Shown here: positions 4,799 to 5,372 of the stretch, piece by piece
Position numbering within the stretch: position 1 is the first letter of the stretch
Layout: every line of letters starts with the position of its first letter
Source: Bacteroidales bacterium
GTDB lineage: Bacteria > Bacteroidota > Bacteroidia > Bacteroidales > UBA1402
NCBI GenBank assembly: GCA_003506275.1
Contig: DOBD01000259.1
Span: 7,800 to 13,171 of the forward strand
Length of the DNA: 5,372 bases
Reading direction: 5' to 3'
Notes under the pieces: generated by a model
What the model was told of the DNA's origin: nothing
What the model saw: the letters and a program-made list of their open reading frames with translations, nothing else
Database searches by the model: none
Position numbers and translations under genes: made by a program

Positions 4799-5372
4799 AC
4801 ACAAGACCTGATATGAAGTCCTGGAAAAGGGCTTTGATACAATCACCCCAACGAAAGGCCCTGCCTATCATGACACATCCGGGTATTGAACAACTGGGTT
4901 ATACGGTACTGGATGCTGTGCAAAAGGCTGATGTCCAAGCTGAAGCCATGATCTGGTTGCGTAAGCGGTTTGATGCTGTGGCTACTACCGCCATGATGGA
5001 TTTGACCGTGGAGGCCGAAGCCTTTGGTTGCGCCATCGATTTTCAACCCCATGACATGCCTCACATCAGAGGTCGTCTGCTGGAGAATCGGGTTGCTGTT
5101 GAAGCGCTTATTATCCCATCATTGATGGCAGGGCGTCTGCCTGTTTACCTGGAAGCCAATGACAGAGCTGTCAACGCATTGAACCCAACACCGGTATTTG
5201 GCGGCATGATAGGCCCCTTCTCCCTGGCAGGTAGGCTGTTTGACCTGAGTGAATTGATGATGGCCTGCTATATGGATCCTGATACGGTACAGCTGTTATT
5301 GGAACGATGCACCTCGTTTCTCCTGAATTATGCCCGGGCTATGAAAGAACAAGGCTGTGGTGGTGTGGTTAT
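4795..5372 (+). CDS. Uroporphyrinogen decarboxylase / MtaA-superfamily methyltransferase-like protein, N-terminal part
   Basis: The frame stays open from the ATG at 4795 to the right edge, giving 192 codons of an unfinished gene. Family members are usually about 330-370 residues, so roughly half is present. It shows the TIM-barrel pattern of the UroD superfamily: PIMTHPG (24-30), a helix rich in Q/E and A, MMDLTVEAEAFG (67-78), then GPFSLAGRL (140-148) and a following helix. D-x-T-x-EAEA-x-G and GPF-[ST]-LA are more like the corrinoid-dependent methyltransferases (MtaA/MtbA/CmuA type) than like heme-pathway HemE. The zinc site that would settle this (H-x-C...C) lies in the missing half. The start overlaps the ygbA stop in ATGA; an in-frame ATG at 4783 is an alternative. 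It is the fourth gene of the operon and is co-expressed with a sugar carrier. Confidence 0.78.
   Translation, partial: MNTRPDMKSWKRALIQSPQRKALPIMTHPGIEQLGYTVLDAVQKADVQAEAMIWLRKRFDAVATTAMMDLTVEAEAFGCAIDFQPHDMPHIRGRLLENRVAVEALIIPSLMAGRLPVYLEANDRAVNALNPTPVFGGMIGPFSLAGRLFDLSELMMACYMDPDTVQLLLERCTSFLLNYARAMKEQGCGGVV

Noticed and set aside
3419..5064. Minus-strand open frames opposite the carrier, ygbA and UroD-like genes (for example 3983-4405 and 4290-4655)
   Set aside because: They are shadows of three strongly supported coding regions, and none shows a family motif or a promoter.
4795..5372. Heme-pathway uroporphyrinogen decarboxylase (hemE)
   Set aside because: The DLTVEAEAFG and GPFSLAG segments fit the methyltransferase branch better, and no other heme gene is nearby. 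The call is not final because the C-terminal half is missing.
1..5372. tRNA, rRNA, riboswitch or insertion sequence
   Set aside because: I found no tRNA-like cloverleaf, rRNA segment, cobalamin-riboswitch core or transposase in either strand by reading. Weak RNA elements could be missed without a covariance search.

Overview
The window most likely comes from a member of the Bacteroidota. Three gene starts (the two leftward genes and the rightward operon) are each preceded by an exact TAnnTTTG match, the -7 box of that phylum. Shine-Dalgarno sites are mostly absent, and the protein types (NhaD antiporter, secreted GFSAGG esterase, FucP-type MFS carrier, RhaM-type mutarotase) are common there. 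Base composition is close to even. The corrinoid-type methyltransferase relative at the right edge hints at an anaerobic or facultative life, but this is inference.

Layout from left to right: (1) the last 43 codons of an unidentified rightward gene (3-134); (2) a strong hairpin between convergent genes (160-198); (3) a leftward NhaD-family Na+/H+ antiporter (206-1567); (4) a structured non-coding stretch (1616-1800) with three tandem 9-10 nt units and mutually exclusive hairpins, resembling a dispersed intergenic element; (5) a leftward secreted alpha/beta-hydrolase esterase (1801-2709); (6) a divergent promoter region (2710-2898); (7) a tight rightward operon of four genes: a RhaM/COG3254-type sugar mutarotase (2899-3222), a FucP-type MFS sugar:H+ symporter (3231-4454), a YgbA-type Cys-rich protein (4451-4798), and a uroporphyrinogen-decarboxylase/MtaA-superfamily protein (4795 to the window edge).

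The mutarotase and carrier make sense together as uptake of a 6-deoxyhexose (L-fucose or L-rhamnose): the carrier imports the sugar and the mutarotase balances its anomers for the next enzyme. The divergent secreted esterase could remove acyl groups from plant or algal glycans outside the cytoplasm. The less expected part is that the sugar carrier is joined by ATGA stop/start overlaps to a YgbA-type protein and then to a methyltransferase-superfamily protein, so sugar uptake and a probable one-carbon/corrinoid module may be co-expressed. The partner genes that would show what the last protein does lie beyond the right edge.
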